Source: Streptococcus mitis (GTDB taxonomy: Bacteria > Bacillota > Bacilli > Lactobacillales > Streptococcaceae). From it: a stretch of 52,954 nucleotides of DNA. Every line of letters starts with the position of its first letter. The stretch's first letter is position 1. Below the pieces are notes generated by a model. It had not been told where the DNA came from, searched no databases, and saw nothing but the letters and a program-made list of their open reading frames with translations. Positions 1-7,783 of the stretch are shown here, one piece after another. The stretch is taken from NCBI GenBank assembly GCA_001914195.1, contig MKYF01000009.1:1-52954 (forward strand), written 5' to 3'. A program made the translations under genes and the position numbers.

Positions 1-20
1 TTCAAATCCTGCTCCCGCAA
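1..20 (+). tRNA. tRNA-fMet, 3' end only (cut by window edge)
   Basis: The first 20 bases are the end of a T-loop (TTCAAAT), the 3' T-stem strand CCTGC, an acceptor strand TCCCGCA and a final A. An acceptor ending CCCGCA-A fits initiator tRNA-Met, where base 72 is A and the first pair is deliberately mismatched. The following Phe-Gly-Ile-Ser order agrees with the usual streptococcal tRNA cluster. The anticodon lies outside the window, so identity rests on the acceptor and context. Confidence 0.7.
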
Positions 21-23
21 TAA

Positions 24-96
24 GGCTCGGTAGCTCAGTTGGTAGAGCAATGGATTGAAGCTCCATGTGTCGGCGGTTCGATTCCGTCTCGCGCCA
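24..96 (+). tRNA. tRNA-Phe (GAA)
   Basis: A 73-nt cloverleaf with anticodon loop TTGAAGC gives anticodon GAA. D-arm GCTC/GAGC and T-arm GGCGG/CCGTC close normally. CCA is not encoded. The acceptor strands GGCTCGG and TCGCGCC leave a T-C mismatch at pair 4-69, with the other six positions paired (one G-T). Confidence 0.95.
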
Positions 97-116
97 TTTT
101 TACTTATAGTATGTAT

Positions 117-187
117 GCGGGTGTAGTTTAGTGGTAAAACTACAGCCTTCCAAGCTGTTGTCGCGAGTTCGATTCTCGTCACCCGCT
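117..187 (+). tRNA. tRNA-Gly (TCC)
   Basis: A 71-nt cloverleaf whose acceptor GCGGGTG pairs fully with CACCCGC, discriminator T. The anticodon loop CTTCCAA inside stem ACAGC/GCTGT gives TCC. CCA is not encoded. Confidence 0.95.
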
Positions 188-221
188 TTGAACTTTGTTC
201 AAATTACCAAGTTTTTAACTT

Positions 222-295
<74 letters not shown>

Positions 296-301
296 TTAAT
301 T

Positions 302-389
302 GGAGAATTACTCAAGAGGCTGAAGAGGACGGTTTGCTAAATCGTTAGGTCGGGTAACTGGCGCAAGGGTTCGAATCCCTTATTCTCCG
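302..389 (+). tRNA. tRNA-Ser (GCT)
   Basis: An 88-nt class II tRNA with a long variable arm. Acceptor GGAGAAT pairs with ATTCTCC, discriminator G. Anticodon stem ACGGT/ATCGT with loop TTGCTAA gives GCT. It is the last gene of the tRNA operon and is followed directly by a terminator. Confidence 0.95.
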
Positions 390-396
390 TTTTAAT

Positions 397-420
397 GAGA
401 GTTTATAACTCTCTTTTTTT
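397..420 (+). terminator. Terminator of the tRNA operon
   Basis: A perfect 7-bp hairpin GAGAGTT-TAT-AACTCTC ends in a run of T, eight bases after tRNA-Ser. Confidence 0.85.
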
Positions 421-444
421 GTATTTTTAAGAATAGTAGAATAA

Positions 445-494
445 AAACTTCAGATTTGTAAAACTTAATTGGATTACTTATCTGAAGTTTTTTT
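445..494. terminator. Second, bidirectional terminator-like inverted repeat
   Basis: An 11-bp perfect inverted repeat AAACTTCAGAT / ATCTGAAGTTT with a 24-nt loop is flanked by T on one side and A on the other. It could back up the tRNA terminator and end birA transcription on the minus strand. Nothing else is recognised in 495-576. Confidence 0.55.
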
Positions 495-576
495 GCGCTC
501 TTTGTCAACTGTAGTGGGCTGCAGAAAAGCTAAAATCTTTATATATTGTCGTTTTTATGGTTGTGCTTATTTATTA

Positions 577-1512
577 CTATTTCCAACTCTTGAGTGAAAT
601 TTCTCCGCTATTGAGCCAGATTTCTTTTCCGTTATCACATTGAACTAAAAGTTTGCCGTTTTCTGAGATATCTTTAGCAAGTCCTTTGTGGTCTTTTTGA
701 TCTAGTGTAAAAGTCACTTCTTTTCCTAGAACGAAGGACTGTTTTTTGTATAGGTATAATAGCTCTTCTGCAGGTGTTTCGAAGAAAGCACGCCAGATTT
801 CTATGATTAATTCATTTCTGGTAATAGGTGCTGGAGCTTTGAATAAACTAGCAGCTTTTTCTTTTAATTCTTGAGGGAAGTCTTTAATAGTAAAGTTGAT
901 TCCTACTCCAATAATGATATCTGTGACTAAGCCAGTTTCTACAGAGGTCATTGCTTCAGTGAGGATTCCTCCAATTTTATGATTTTTGAGGTAGATATCA
1001 TTGACCCATTTTATGTCGACATCTATTAAAGTTAGGTTCTTAATGGCTTTGTAGATAGCTCCTGCTACAAGTAGTGTGTAGGATGGTAATTTGTCATAGG
1101 GAAGATTTGGTTTGAGATGGAGTGTCATATAAATGCCACCTTGGGGTGAGTAGAAAGAACGTTGAAAACGGCCTCGTCCAGCTGTTTGATAGGAAGCTAG
1201 ATAGAGAGTGTTTGCTTCATTCCCTAAATCAATTGCTTCTTTTGCATCGAGTTGTGTTGATCTTGTTTCGGATTTAAAACTGATTTTAATTGGAAGATTT
1301 TGTTCTAGGAGTTCCGGAAGAATAAGATCCCCATTCACCAGTTTATAGCCTTTGTTTTTGATACTATCAATTTCAATGCCTTCTTGTTCTAAACGCTTGA
1401 TGGCTTTCCAAATTGATGTTCGGGTCAGTGATAGTTCTTCTGCAATCTTTTCTCCGCTGATATAATCGGTTTCTTTAGCTAGAATTTGGTAGACGGCTTG
1501 GTAGGATTTCAT
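577..1512 (-). CDS. birA: Biotin-protein ligase / biotin repressor BirA
   Basis: A bifunctional cytoplasmic enzyme that activates biotin to biotinyl-AMP, attaches it to the carboxylase carrier protein, and in the bifunctional class binds biotin operators. Residues 1-65 form a winged helix-turn-helix (EELSLTRTSIWKAIKRLEQ). The catalytic core shows the biotin loop AGRGRFQRSFYSPQGG (about 110-127), KWVNDIY (about 168) and GVGINF. At 311 residues it is full length and of the DNA-binding type, so autoregulation is possible, but no biotin genes adjoin it. The start is the ATG preceded by GGAAAG. It points toward the tRNA cluster and ends before the inverted repeat at 445-494. Confidence 0.95.
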   Translation of the reverse strand: MKSYQAVYQILAKETDYISGEKIAEELSLTRTSIWKAIKRLEQEGIEIDSIKNKGYKLVNGDLILPELLEQNLPIKISFKSETRSTQLDAKEAIDLGNEANTLYLASYQTAGRGRFQRSFYSPQGGIYMTLHLKPNLPYDKLPSYTLLVAGAIYKAIKNLTLIDVDIKWVNDIYLKNHKIGGILTEAMTSVETGLVTDIIIGVGINFTIKDFPQELKEKAASLFKAPAPITRNELIIEIWRAFFETPAEELLYLYKKQSFVLGKEVTFTLDQKDHKGLAKDISENGKLLVQCDNGKEIWLNSGEISLKSWK

Positions 1513-1731
1513 AGTGTTTCCTTTCTTTAGGAATTGTAAATGATTTAAATATAGTTCGGATAGTTGGTCAAAACCTTATTATATTACTACTATTTTAACA
1601 TATACCTAGTCTTTACGGTATGATTTTCTTATAGTAAATCTAGTCATTAAGTTTGAGTTTTGAAATATCAGTATTTTTGCTCTCTTTTTTACCTAGTAAA
1701 CGTTTCCTTTGTTTTCAAATTGCTAAAAAAG

Positions 1732-1740
1732 TGGTACAAT
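1732..1740 (+). promoter_or_regulatory. Extended -10 promoter (TGGTACAAT)
   Basis: TGG followed by TACAAT lies 55 bases before the start of the Wzy-like gene. No good -35 is present, as is common with a TGn extension. Confidence 0.55.
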
Positions 1741-1794
1741 AAAGGGTAGCTTACTATTATCTGAATCAATTGATTTGGAGAGAAAGGATTCATT

Positions 1795-2988
1795 TTGAAA
1801 TCAATAGGCTTTATTGAAAAGCTGAAAGGGTTGTCTAGTAAAGAGCTGATTTTATTGGGAATTATCCTGAGTATCTTCTTACCCTTTTATCTTTTTGTAG
1901 TTGTATTCTGTTTATATATTATCAGTTTAATTTTCACAGGAGACATGAAAAGTATTCTTCAGAAAATGGGGGAGCATCCGATGCTGCTTCTTTTTCTTGG
2001 CTATAGTACTGTTATATCCGTTTTTGCACAAAATTGGATGGGAGTTGTGGCTTCAGTAGGAATTTTTCTATTTACTGTTTTCTTTTTGCACTATCAGTCG
2101 ATTTTATCACATAAATTCTTTCGATTGATTTTGCAGCTCGTCTTGTTTGGTAGCGTCTTGTCAGCTGCTTTTGCGAGTTTAGAACATTTCCAAATTGTGA
2201 AGAAATTCAATTATGCTTTTCTTTCACCCAATATGCAGGTCTGGCATCAGAATAGAGCAGAAGTGACCTTCTTTAATCCTAATTATTATGGAATTATTTG
2301 TTGTTTCTGTATCATGATTGCCTTTTATCTGTTTACAACGACCAAGTTGAATTGGTTGAAAGTATTCTGTGTGATTGCAGGCTTTGTGAATCTCTTTGGT
2401 TTGAACTTTACTCAAAATCGAACTGCCTTTCCTGCTATTATCGCTGGAGCCATTATTTATCTCTTTACGACCATTAAAAACTGGAAGGCCTTTTGGCTTA
2501 GTATTGGGGTCTTCGCGATTGGCTTGAGCTTCCTCTTTTCTAGTGATTTGGGAGTTCGGATGGGGACTTTAGACTCTTCTATGGAAGAACGTATTTCTAT
2601 CTGGGATGCTGGGATGGCCTTGTTTAAGCAAAATCCTTTTTGGGGTGAGGGGCCATTGACCTATATGCACTCTTATCCTAGAATAAATGCTCCTTATCAT
2701 GAACATGCTCACAGTCTTTATATTGATACGATTCTGAGTTACGGAATTGTGGGGACCATTTTATTAGTTTTGTCTTCTGTTGCTCCTGTTCGCTTGATGA
2801 TGGATATGAGTCAGGAGTCGGGGAAACGCCCGATTATCGGTCTTTATCTGTCTTTCCTTACAGTGGTTGCTGTACACGGAATCTTTGACTTGGCCCTCTT
2901 CTGGATTCAGTCAGGTTTTATTTTCTTGCTAGTTATGTGCAGTGTTCCATTGGAGCATCGAACGTTGGTATCGGACATGACGGATTAA
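1795..2988 (+). CDS. Wzy/WaaL-like O-antigen ligase family membrane protein
   Basis: A 397-residue polytopic membrane protein with roughly ten to twelve hydrophobic segments. It carries a large external loop near residues 260-305 and then the motif HEHAHSLYIDTILSYGIVG, typical of the Wzy_C / O-antigen ligase family. Such proteins move or polymerise lipid-linked glycans outside the membrane. In this group they serve capsule, teichoic acid or lipoteichoic acid assembly, and which of these applies cannot be told from sequence alone. It begins with TTG, supported by AGAAAGGA eight bases upstream, has its own extended -10 promoter and is closed by a strong hairpin. It stands alone between birA and a MarR gene, not in a glycan cluster. 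Confidence 0.8.
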   Translation: MKSIGFIEKLKGLSSKELILLGIILSIFLPFYLFVVVFCLYIISLIFTGDMKSILQKMGEHPMLLLFLGYSTVISVFAQNWMGVVASVGIFLFTVFFLHYQSILSHKFFRLILQLVLFGSVLSAAFASLEHFQIVKKFNYAFLSPNMQVWHQNRAEVTFFNPNYYGIICCFCIMIAFYLFTTTKLNWLKVFCVIAGFVNLFGLNFTQNRTAFPAIIAGAIIYLFTTIKNWKAFWLSIGVFAIGLSFLFSSDLGVRMGTLDSSMEERISIWDAGMALFKQNPFWGEGPLTYMHSYPRINAPYHEHAHSLYIDTILSYGIVGTILLVLSSVAPVRLMMDMSQESGKRPIIGLYLSFLTVVAVHGIFDLALFWIQSGFIFLLVMCSVPLEHRTLVSDMTD

Positions 2989-3001
2989 GTTTTATAAGAT
3001 T

Positions 3002-3034
3002 AAAATTCTTCTACCTTGGGTAGGAGAATTTTTT
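3002..3034 (+). terminator. Terminator after the Wzy-like gene
   Basis: AATTCTTCTACC / GGTAGGAGAATT with a three-base loop is followed by six T. Confidence 0.85.
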
Positions 3035-3065
3035 ACTGGGAAAAATTATTTCCAAATCGAAATAG

Positions 3066-3094
3066 TTGACAGATGGAATGGCGAGTGTTACAAT
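3066..3094 (+). promoter_or_regulatory. Promoter of the MarR gene (TTGACA-17-TACAAT)
   Basis: A consensus -35 TTGACA, 17-bp spacer and TACAAT sit 39 bases before the MarR start codon. Confidence 0.8.
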
Positions 3095-3133
3095 TACTTT
3101 ATTCGTTTCGATGTAGAAATAAAAGGAGGTGTC

Positions 3134-3577
3134 ATGAAAGATAGTCATTTGGTAGCCCATCATATTCGTTTGTTGAATGGGCGGATTTTTCAAAAGTTAC
3201 TTAGTCGGGATCCTGAAGCTCTTTATCGGAGTGAGCAGGGGAAAATTTTAGCGGTTTTATGGAATAGTCAAACTGGCTGCGCAACTGCGACAGATATTGC
3301 TCTGGAAACTGGGCTTGCTAATAATACACTGACGACTATGATTAAAAAGCTAGAGGAACAAAATCTTGTAGCTATTAGTCCATGTGGAGAGGATAAGCGT
3401 AAGAAGTATTTAGTTTTAACAGAGTTAGGGCAGTCTCAGAAAGAAGTGGGGCATCGTGTCAGTCAGAAATTGGATACGATCTTTTACAAAGGATTTTCAG
3501 AGGAAGAAATTCGTCAGTTTGAAGCCTTTCAAGAAAGAATTTTGGCTAATCTAAAAGAGGAGGAAAATGAGGTTTAA
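3134..3577 (+). CDS. MarR-family transcriptional regulator
   Basis: A 147-residue winged-helix regulator. The core runs from about residue 40 to 105: ALETGLANNTLTTMIKKLEEQ is the recognition helix region and the wing follows around GEDKRKKYLVLT. MarR proteins act as dimers that repress nearby genes and release DNA on binding small molecules or on oxidation. The start ATG has AGGAGG six bases upstream and a consensus promoter. A broken NTF2-like gene and then the choline importer proV-proWX follow on the same strand. A pneumococcal MarR gene lies in the same place as I recall, so control of the importer or of the lost gene is plausible but unproven. Confidence 0.88.
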   Translation: MKDSHLVAHHIRLLNGRIFQKLLSRDPEALYRSEQGKILAVLWNSQTGCATATDIALETGLANNTLTTMIKKLEEQNLVAISPCGEDKRKKYLVLTELGQSQKEVGHRVSQKLDTIFYKGFSEEEIRQFEAFQERILANLKEEENEV

Positions 3578-3602
3578 AATGGAGTAAATTAGCTGTTTAT
3601 AA

Positions 3603-3803
3603 GTAAAGGCCACTTTTGACTTTGTTTTCCAACTCTTAGGACAAGGAAACTATGTGGTTAGCTATGGTCAGACTCAGATTGATGGTGTTGCTTATGCCTA
3701 GTACAATATCTTCCGTCTAGAAAACGGGAAAATTGTGGAACATTGGGACAATAAGGCAGTCATACCTAAGGTAGAAGAATTGACCAATCGAGGGAAGTTT
3801 TAA
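3603..3803 (+). pseudogene. Remnant of an NTF2/SnoaL-like small protein gene
   Basis: One reading frame gives about 66 residues ending in FRLENGKIVEHWD...NRGKF, the characteristic C-terminal half of SnoaL/NTF2-like cone-fold proteins. It is broken by TAG at 3699-3701 and begins after another stop at about 3600, with no start codon or ribosome binding site. The N-terminal half is missing. The remains lie between the MarR gene and proV, where an intact gene of the same operon probably once stood. An NTF2-like gene that is still intact lies beside another regulator at 46632-47021. Confidence 0.75.
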
Positions 3804-3817
3804 ATTGAGGATACAGA

Positions 3818-4546
3818 ATGATTGAATACAAAAATGTAGCCTTGCGCTACACAGAAAAAGATGTTTTGAGAGATGTCAATTTACGGATTGAGAATGGGGA
3901 GTTCATGGTTTTAGTTGGGCCATCTGGGTCCGGTAAGACGACCATGATCAAGATGATTAATCGTCTCTTGGAACCGACTGATGGAAATATTTATATGGAT
4001 GGCAAGCGCATCAAAGATTATGATGAGCGTGAACTTCGTCTCTCTACTGGTTATGTTTTACAGGCTATTGCTCTATTTCCTAATCTAACGGTCGCGGAAA
4101 ATATTGCACTGATTCCTGAGATGAAAGGATGGACTAAGGAAGAAATTGCTCAGAAAACTGAAGAGCTTTTGGCTAAGGTTGGTTTACCAGGAGCCGAGTA
4201 TGGGCATCGTTTGCCTAGTGAATTATCTGGTGGGGAGCAACAGCGTGTTGGAATTGTACGGGCTATGATTGGTCAGCCTAAGATTCTTCTCATGGATGAA
4301 CCTTTTTCAGCCTTAGATGCTATTTCTCGCAAACAGTTGCAGGTTCTGACGAAAGAATTGCATAAAGAGTTTGGGATGACAACGATTTTTGTGACCCATG
4401 ATACGGATGAAGCTTTGAAATTGGCAGACCGTATTGCTGTTTTGCAGGATGGAGAGATTCGTCAGGTGGCGAACCCTGAGACGATTTTAAAAGATCCTGC
4501 AACAGACTTTGTAGCAGACTTGTTTGGAGGTAGTGTTCATGACTAA
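3818..4546 (+). CDS. proV: Choline/glycine betaine ABC importer, ATP-binding protein
   Basis: A 242-residue ATPase that powers uptake of quaternary amines. Walker A GPSGSGKT is near residue 36, the signature LSGGEQQR near 134, Walker B ILLMDEP near 155 and the H-loop at FVTHD. The family often carries two C-terminal CBS domains that sense ionic strength. They are absent here, so this is the short form, as in the pneumococcal choline importer. The ATG is preceded by GAGGA. Its stop overlaps the start of the permease gene by eight bases, so the two are translationally coupled. Choline feeds phosphocholine decoration of teichoic acid in mitis-group streptococci, which makes choline a likely substrate. 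Confidence 0.92.
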   Translation: MIEYKNVALRYTEKDVLRDVNLRIENGEFMVLVGPSGSGKTTMIKMINRLLEPTDGNIYMDGKRIKDYDERELRLSTGYVLQAIALFPNLTVAENIALIPEMKGWTKEEIAQKTEELLAKVGLPGAEYGHRLPSELSGGEQQRVGIVRAMIGQPKILLMDEPFSALDAISRKQLQVLTKELHKEFGMTTIFVTHDTDEALKLADRIAVLQDGEIRQVANPETILKDPATDFVADLFGGSVHD

Positions 4547-6059
4547 TTTAATTGCAACTTTTCAGGATCGTTTTAGTGATTGGTTGACAGCTCTATCTCA
4601 ACATTTGCAGTTGTCACTTTTGACCCTGTTATTAGCTATTTTTATCGCGATTCCCTTGGCTGTTTATCTTCGCTATCATGAGAAGTTGGCGGATTGGGTT
4701 TTGCAGATTGCAGGGATTTTCCAGACTATCCCGTCTCTGGCCTTGTTGGGACTCTTTATCCCCTTGATGGGAATTGGAACCTTGCCGGCTTTGACAGCTC
4801 TAGTGATTTATGCGATTTTTCCGATTTTGCAAAATACCATCACTGGGCTAAAGGGAATTGATCCGAGTCTGCAAGAGGCTGGGATTGCCTTTGGGATGAC
4901 TAGGTGGGAGAGACTCAAGAAGTTTGAAATTCCGCTTGCTATGCCGGTAATGATGTCTGGGATTCGGACGGCGGCTGTCTTGATTATCGGTACGGCAACC
5001 TTGGCTGCCTTGATTGGGGCAGGGGGACTGGGTTCCTTTATCCTTTTGGGAATTGACCGTAATAATGCCAGTCTGATTTTGATTGGGGCACTTTCTTCAG
5101 CAGTGCTTGCCATTGCCTTTAACTTCCTACTAAAAGTGATGGAAAAGGCAAAATTGCGGACGATTTTTTCTGGTTTTGCCTTGGTGACTTTATTGCTCGG
5201 TCTGTCTTATAGTCCAGCTCTTTTGGCCCAAAAAGAGAAGGAAAACTTGGTTATTGCTGGGAAATTGGGACCGGAACCAGAAATTTTGGCCAATATGTAT
5301 AAACTCCTTATTGAAGAAAATACCAGTATGACTGCGACTGTTAAACCGAATTTTGGGAAAACAAGCTTTCTCTATGAAGCTCTGAAAAAAGGCGATATTG
5401 ATATCTATCCTGAATTTACTGGTACGGTGACTGAAAGTTTGCTTCAACCATCACCGAAAGTGAGTCATGAGCCAGAGCAGGTTTATCAGGTAGCGCGTGA
5501 TGGCATTGCCAAACAGGATCATCTAACCTATCTAAAACCCATGTCTTATCAAAATACCTATGCTGTAGCTGTTCCGAAAAAGATTGCTCAAGAATATGGC
5601 TTGAAGACCATTTCGGACTTGAAAAAAGTGGAAGGGCAGTTGAAGGCAGGCTTTACACTTGAGTTTAATGACCGTGAAGATGGAAATAAGGGCTTGCAGT
5701 CAATGTATGGTCTCAATCTCAATGTGGCGACCATGGAGCCAGCCCTTCGCTATCAGGCAATTCAGTCAGGTGATATTCAAATCACGGATGCCTATTCGAC
5801 TGATGCGGAATTGGCGCGTTATGATTTGCAGGTCTTGGAAGATGACAAGCAACTCTTCCCACCTTATCAAGGGGCTCCACTAATGAAAGAAGCTCTTCTC
5901 AAGAAACATCCAGAGTTGGAAACAGTTCTCAATAAATTGGCTGGTAAAATTACTGAAAGCCAGATGAGCCAGCTCAACTACCAAGTCGGTGTTGAAGGCA
6001 AGTCAGCAGAACAAGTAGCCAAGGAGTTTCTACAAGAACAAGGTTTGTTGAAGAAATAG
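4539..6059 (+). CDS. proWX: Choline/glycine betaine importer, fused permease and substrate-binding protein
   Basis: A 506-residue fusion. Residues 1-210 form a BPD-type permease with about six membrane segments and the EAA-like loop around LQEAGIAFGMTRWERLKKFEIPLAMPVMMSG. After a further hydrophobic segment (FALVTLLLGLSYSPALL), residues 235-506 form an OpuAC/ProX-type binding domain held on the outer face of the membrane. The fusion fixes a one-to-one ratio of channel and binding domain. I chose ATG 4539, behind GGAGG, over an upstream start at 4524. It overlaps proV by eight bases and is followed by a strong terminator, completing a two-gene importer. Confidence 0.92.
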   Translation: MTNLIATFQDRFSDWLTALSQHLQLSLLTLLLAIFIAIPLAVYLRYHEKLADWVLQIAGIFQTIPSLALLGLFIPLMGIGTLPALTALVIYAIFPILQNTITGLKGIDPSLQEAGIAFGMTRWERLKKFEIPLAMPVMMSGIRTAAVLIIGTATLAALIGAGGLGSFILLGIDRNNASLILIGALSSAVLAIAFNFLLKVMEKAKLRTIFSGFALVTLLLGLSYSPALLAQKEKENLVIAGKLGPEPEILANMYKLLIEENTSMTATVKPNFGKTSFLYEALKKGDIDIYPEFTGTVTESLLQPSPKVSHEPEQVYQVARDGIAKQDHLTYLKPMSYQNTYAVAVPKKIAQEYGLKTISDLKKVEGQLKAGFTLEFNDREDGNKGLQSMYGLNLNVATMEPALRYQAIQSGDIQITDAYSTDAELARYDLQVLEDDKQLFPPYQGAPLMKEALLKKHPELETVLNKLAGKITESQMSQLNYQVGVEGKSAEQVAKEFLQEQGLLKK

Positions 6060-6105
6060 TTTGAAAAGCTAAACTCGACTTGGTTAAACGACTATATAGA
6101 AGAAC

Positions 6106-6133
6106 GCTCAGACAATGTTGTCTGGGCTTTTTT
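6106..6133 (+). terminator. Terminator of proV-proWX
   Basis: GCTCAGACAA-TG-TTGTCTGGGC followed by six T. Confidence 0.88.
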
Positions 6134-6148
6134 GATTGTTGAAAAGAT

Positions 6149-6182
6149 AAAAACTCAGTAGCCTAGAAATAAGGCAACTGAG
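6149..6182 (-). terminator. Terminator of sczA
   Basis: On the minus strand CTCAGTTGCC and GGCTACTGAG form a stem followed by TTTTTATC, 14 bases past the sczA stop. Confidence 0.7.
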
Positions 6183-6195
6183 CTCTACTCTGTAT

Positions 6196-6732
6196 TCAAT
6201 TTTTAGGAATGAGAAGGTCTAGATAAAACTGGACAACTTCCTGGTATGTAAAGTCTTGTCCTTTTTTGAGCCACCAGGTCAATGTCTCGATAAAGTTGGA
6301 CACGACCAAGTGTTGGAGGTAAGAAGTAGGCAGATTAGTGTGGGCTTCTTTTAACTCATCAGCCAACATGGGATAGACATGGTGTTCTAGCTCTTTATGG
6401 AGTTGACGGAGGAAGTAGTCATTTTTGGAAAATAGCAGACTGGTGATATGGTCTTGGTTTTTCTGAAAATGAAGAAAGAGGTGGGCGAGGTAGTCCTCAG
6501 TTGAAATGGGTTGCTCTCTTTCAAAGAGATGATGAAAGAGGTAGCGGCAAAGCTCGTCCAGAAGTAGTTCCTTGCTCTCATAGTGACAGTAAAAGGTGGA
6601 ACGTCCAACATCTGCGAGTTCAATGATATCCTGAACTGTAGTGGATTCGTAGCCCTTATCGTTCAAAAGTTGTAGAAAAGCTTGAAAGATGGCTTTTTTT
6701 GTTTTGCTGATACGGCGGTCAATCTTAGTCAT
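6196..6732 (-). CDS. sczA: TetR-family zinc-responsive regulator SczA
   Basis: A 178-residue TetR-type regulator. The helix-turn-helix lies in residues 10-50 (TTVQDIIELADVGRSTFYCHYESKELLLDEL) and a ligand domain follows. Pneumococcal SczA controls the divergent efflux gene czcD in response to zinc and other metals. That arrangement is conserved here, with the two genes back to back across 132 bp that hold a 17-bp dyad at 6819-6835. His, Cys and Glu residues that could bind metal are present (FYCHYESKE, HHLFEREQ, HLFLHFQ), but I cannot say which do. The symbol rests on context and domain type. Confidence 0.85.
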   Translation of the reverse strand: MTKIDRRISKTKKAIFQAFLQLLNDKGYESTTVQDIIELADVGRSTFYCHYESKELLLDELCRYLFHHLFEREQPISTEDYLAHLFLHFQKNQDHITSLLFSKNDYFLRQLHKELEHHVYPMLADELKEAHTNLPTSYLQHLVVSNFIETLTWWLKKGQDFTYQEVVQFYLDLLIPKN

Positions 6733-6818
6733 ATAGACACTTGAGGCAAATTGTTCAGAACTGAATAAAGCTGACCTTTTGCTTCTATCCTTTCTTTGAG
6801 TTTTAGTGGATAATGATA

Positions 6819-6835
6819 ATGAACAAGGTGTTCAT
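6819..6835. promoter_or_regulatory. Dyad operator in the sczA-czcD intergenic region
   Basis: ATGAACA-AGG-TGTTCAT is a perfect 7-bp inverted repeat 30 bases before the czcD start, the expected place for a SczA site. A shorter dyad TTCAG-AA-CTGAA lies at 6754-6765 in the sczA leader. Confidence 0.6.
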
Positions 6836-6864
6836 AAATCTATTATAACAAAGGAATGAGAAAG

Positions 6865-7722
6865 ATGAAGGCAAAATATACTGTTTGGATAGCTTTTTTC
6901 TTAAATTTAAGCTATGCTATTGTTGAGTTTATCGCAGGAGGAATATTTGGTTCGAGTGCCGTTCTCGCTGATTCTGTTCATGACTTGGGGGATGCTATAG
7001 CCATTGGCATATCAGCCCTTCTAGAAACAATCTCCAATCGTGAAGAAGATAGGCATTATACCTTGGGTTACAAGCGATTTAGTCTTTTAGGGGCCCTGGT
7101 GACTGCTGTGATTCTTATCACAGGATCCATCCTAGTGATTTTGGAAAATATAGCGAAAATCTTTCATCCACAATCGGTCAATGATGAGGGGATTTTCTGG
7201 TTAGGAATTATTGCGATTACTATCAATGTGCTAGCGAGTCTCGTCATTCGCAAAGGACAAACCAAGAACGAATCCATTCTCAGCCTGCACTTTCTGGAAG
7301 ATACCTTGGGTTGGGTGGCTGTCATCTTGATGGCCATTGTTCTTCGATTTACCGATTGGTATATCTTGGATCCGCTCTTGTCTATTGCTATTTCCTTCTT
7401 TGTTCTGTCAAAAGCCCTTCCACGTTTTTGGAGCACGCTCAAGATATTCCTCGATGCAGTGCCAGAAGGAGTAGATATCCAGAAGATCAAGACGGATTTA
7501 GCAGAATTGGATCATGTCGCTAGTATCAATCAGCTTAATCTCTGGACTATGGATGGTTTGGAAAAAAATGCCATTGTCCATGTTTGTTTAAAAGAGATGG
7601 AGCATATGGAAACTTGTAAAGAATCTATTCGAATTTTCCTCAAAGATTGTGGCTTTCAAAATATTACCATTGAAGTTGATGTTGATCTAGAAAGTCACCA
7701 AGCACATAAGCGAAAGGTGTGA
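6865..7722 (+). CDS. czcD: Zinc/cation efflux protein CzcD (CDF family)
   Basis: A 285-residue cation diffusion facilitator exporting zinc in exchange for protons. Six membrane segments span about residues 5-205. Metal-site motifs appear as LADSVHDLGDA in segment 2 and HFLEDTLGW in segment 5, giving the HD-HD type typical of zinc transporters. A cytoplasmic ferredoxin-like domain ends in HVCLKEMEHMETCKESIR. I prefer ATG 6865, nine bases after AAAGGA, to ATG 6856, which abuts it. The protein stops at KRKV. As I recall, the pneumococcal protein runs on into a short tail with His, and the bases here could be read in another frame as a similar tail. Expression should depend on SczA. Confidence 0.9.
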   Translation: MKAKYTVWIAFFLNLSYAIVEFIAGGIFGSSAVLADSVHDLGDAIAIGISALLETISNREEDRHYTLGYKRFSLLGALVTAVILITGSILVILENIAKIFHPQSVNDEGIFWLGIIAITINVLASLVIRKGQTKNESILSLHFLEDTLGWVAVILMAIVLRFTDWYILDPLLSIAISFFVLSKALPRFWSTLKIFLDAVPEGVDIQKIKTDLAELDHVASINQLNLWTMDGLEKNAIVHVCLKEMEHMETCKESIRIFLKDCGFQNITIEVDVDLESHQAHKRKV

Positions 7723-7783
7723 GTTGGAGCGGAATCATAGAGATTATTAGAGAAACAGCCTTGCTAGCGGTCGTTTTGTAATT

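Noticed and set aside
495..576. Fragment resembling repeated streptococcal intergenic sequence (CTTTGTCAACTGTAGTGGG)
   Set aside because: It looks familiar, but I could not assign it to a named repeat or find a second copy in the window.
1795..2988. Naming the Wzy/WaaL-like gene as the teichoic acid ligase tacL
   Set aside because: Family is clear but several paralogues exist in mitis-group genomes, and the context (birA, MarR) does not decide.
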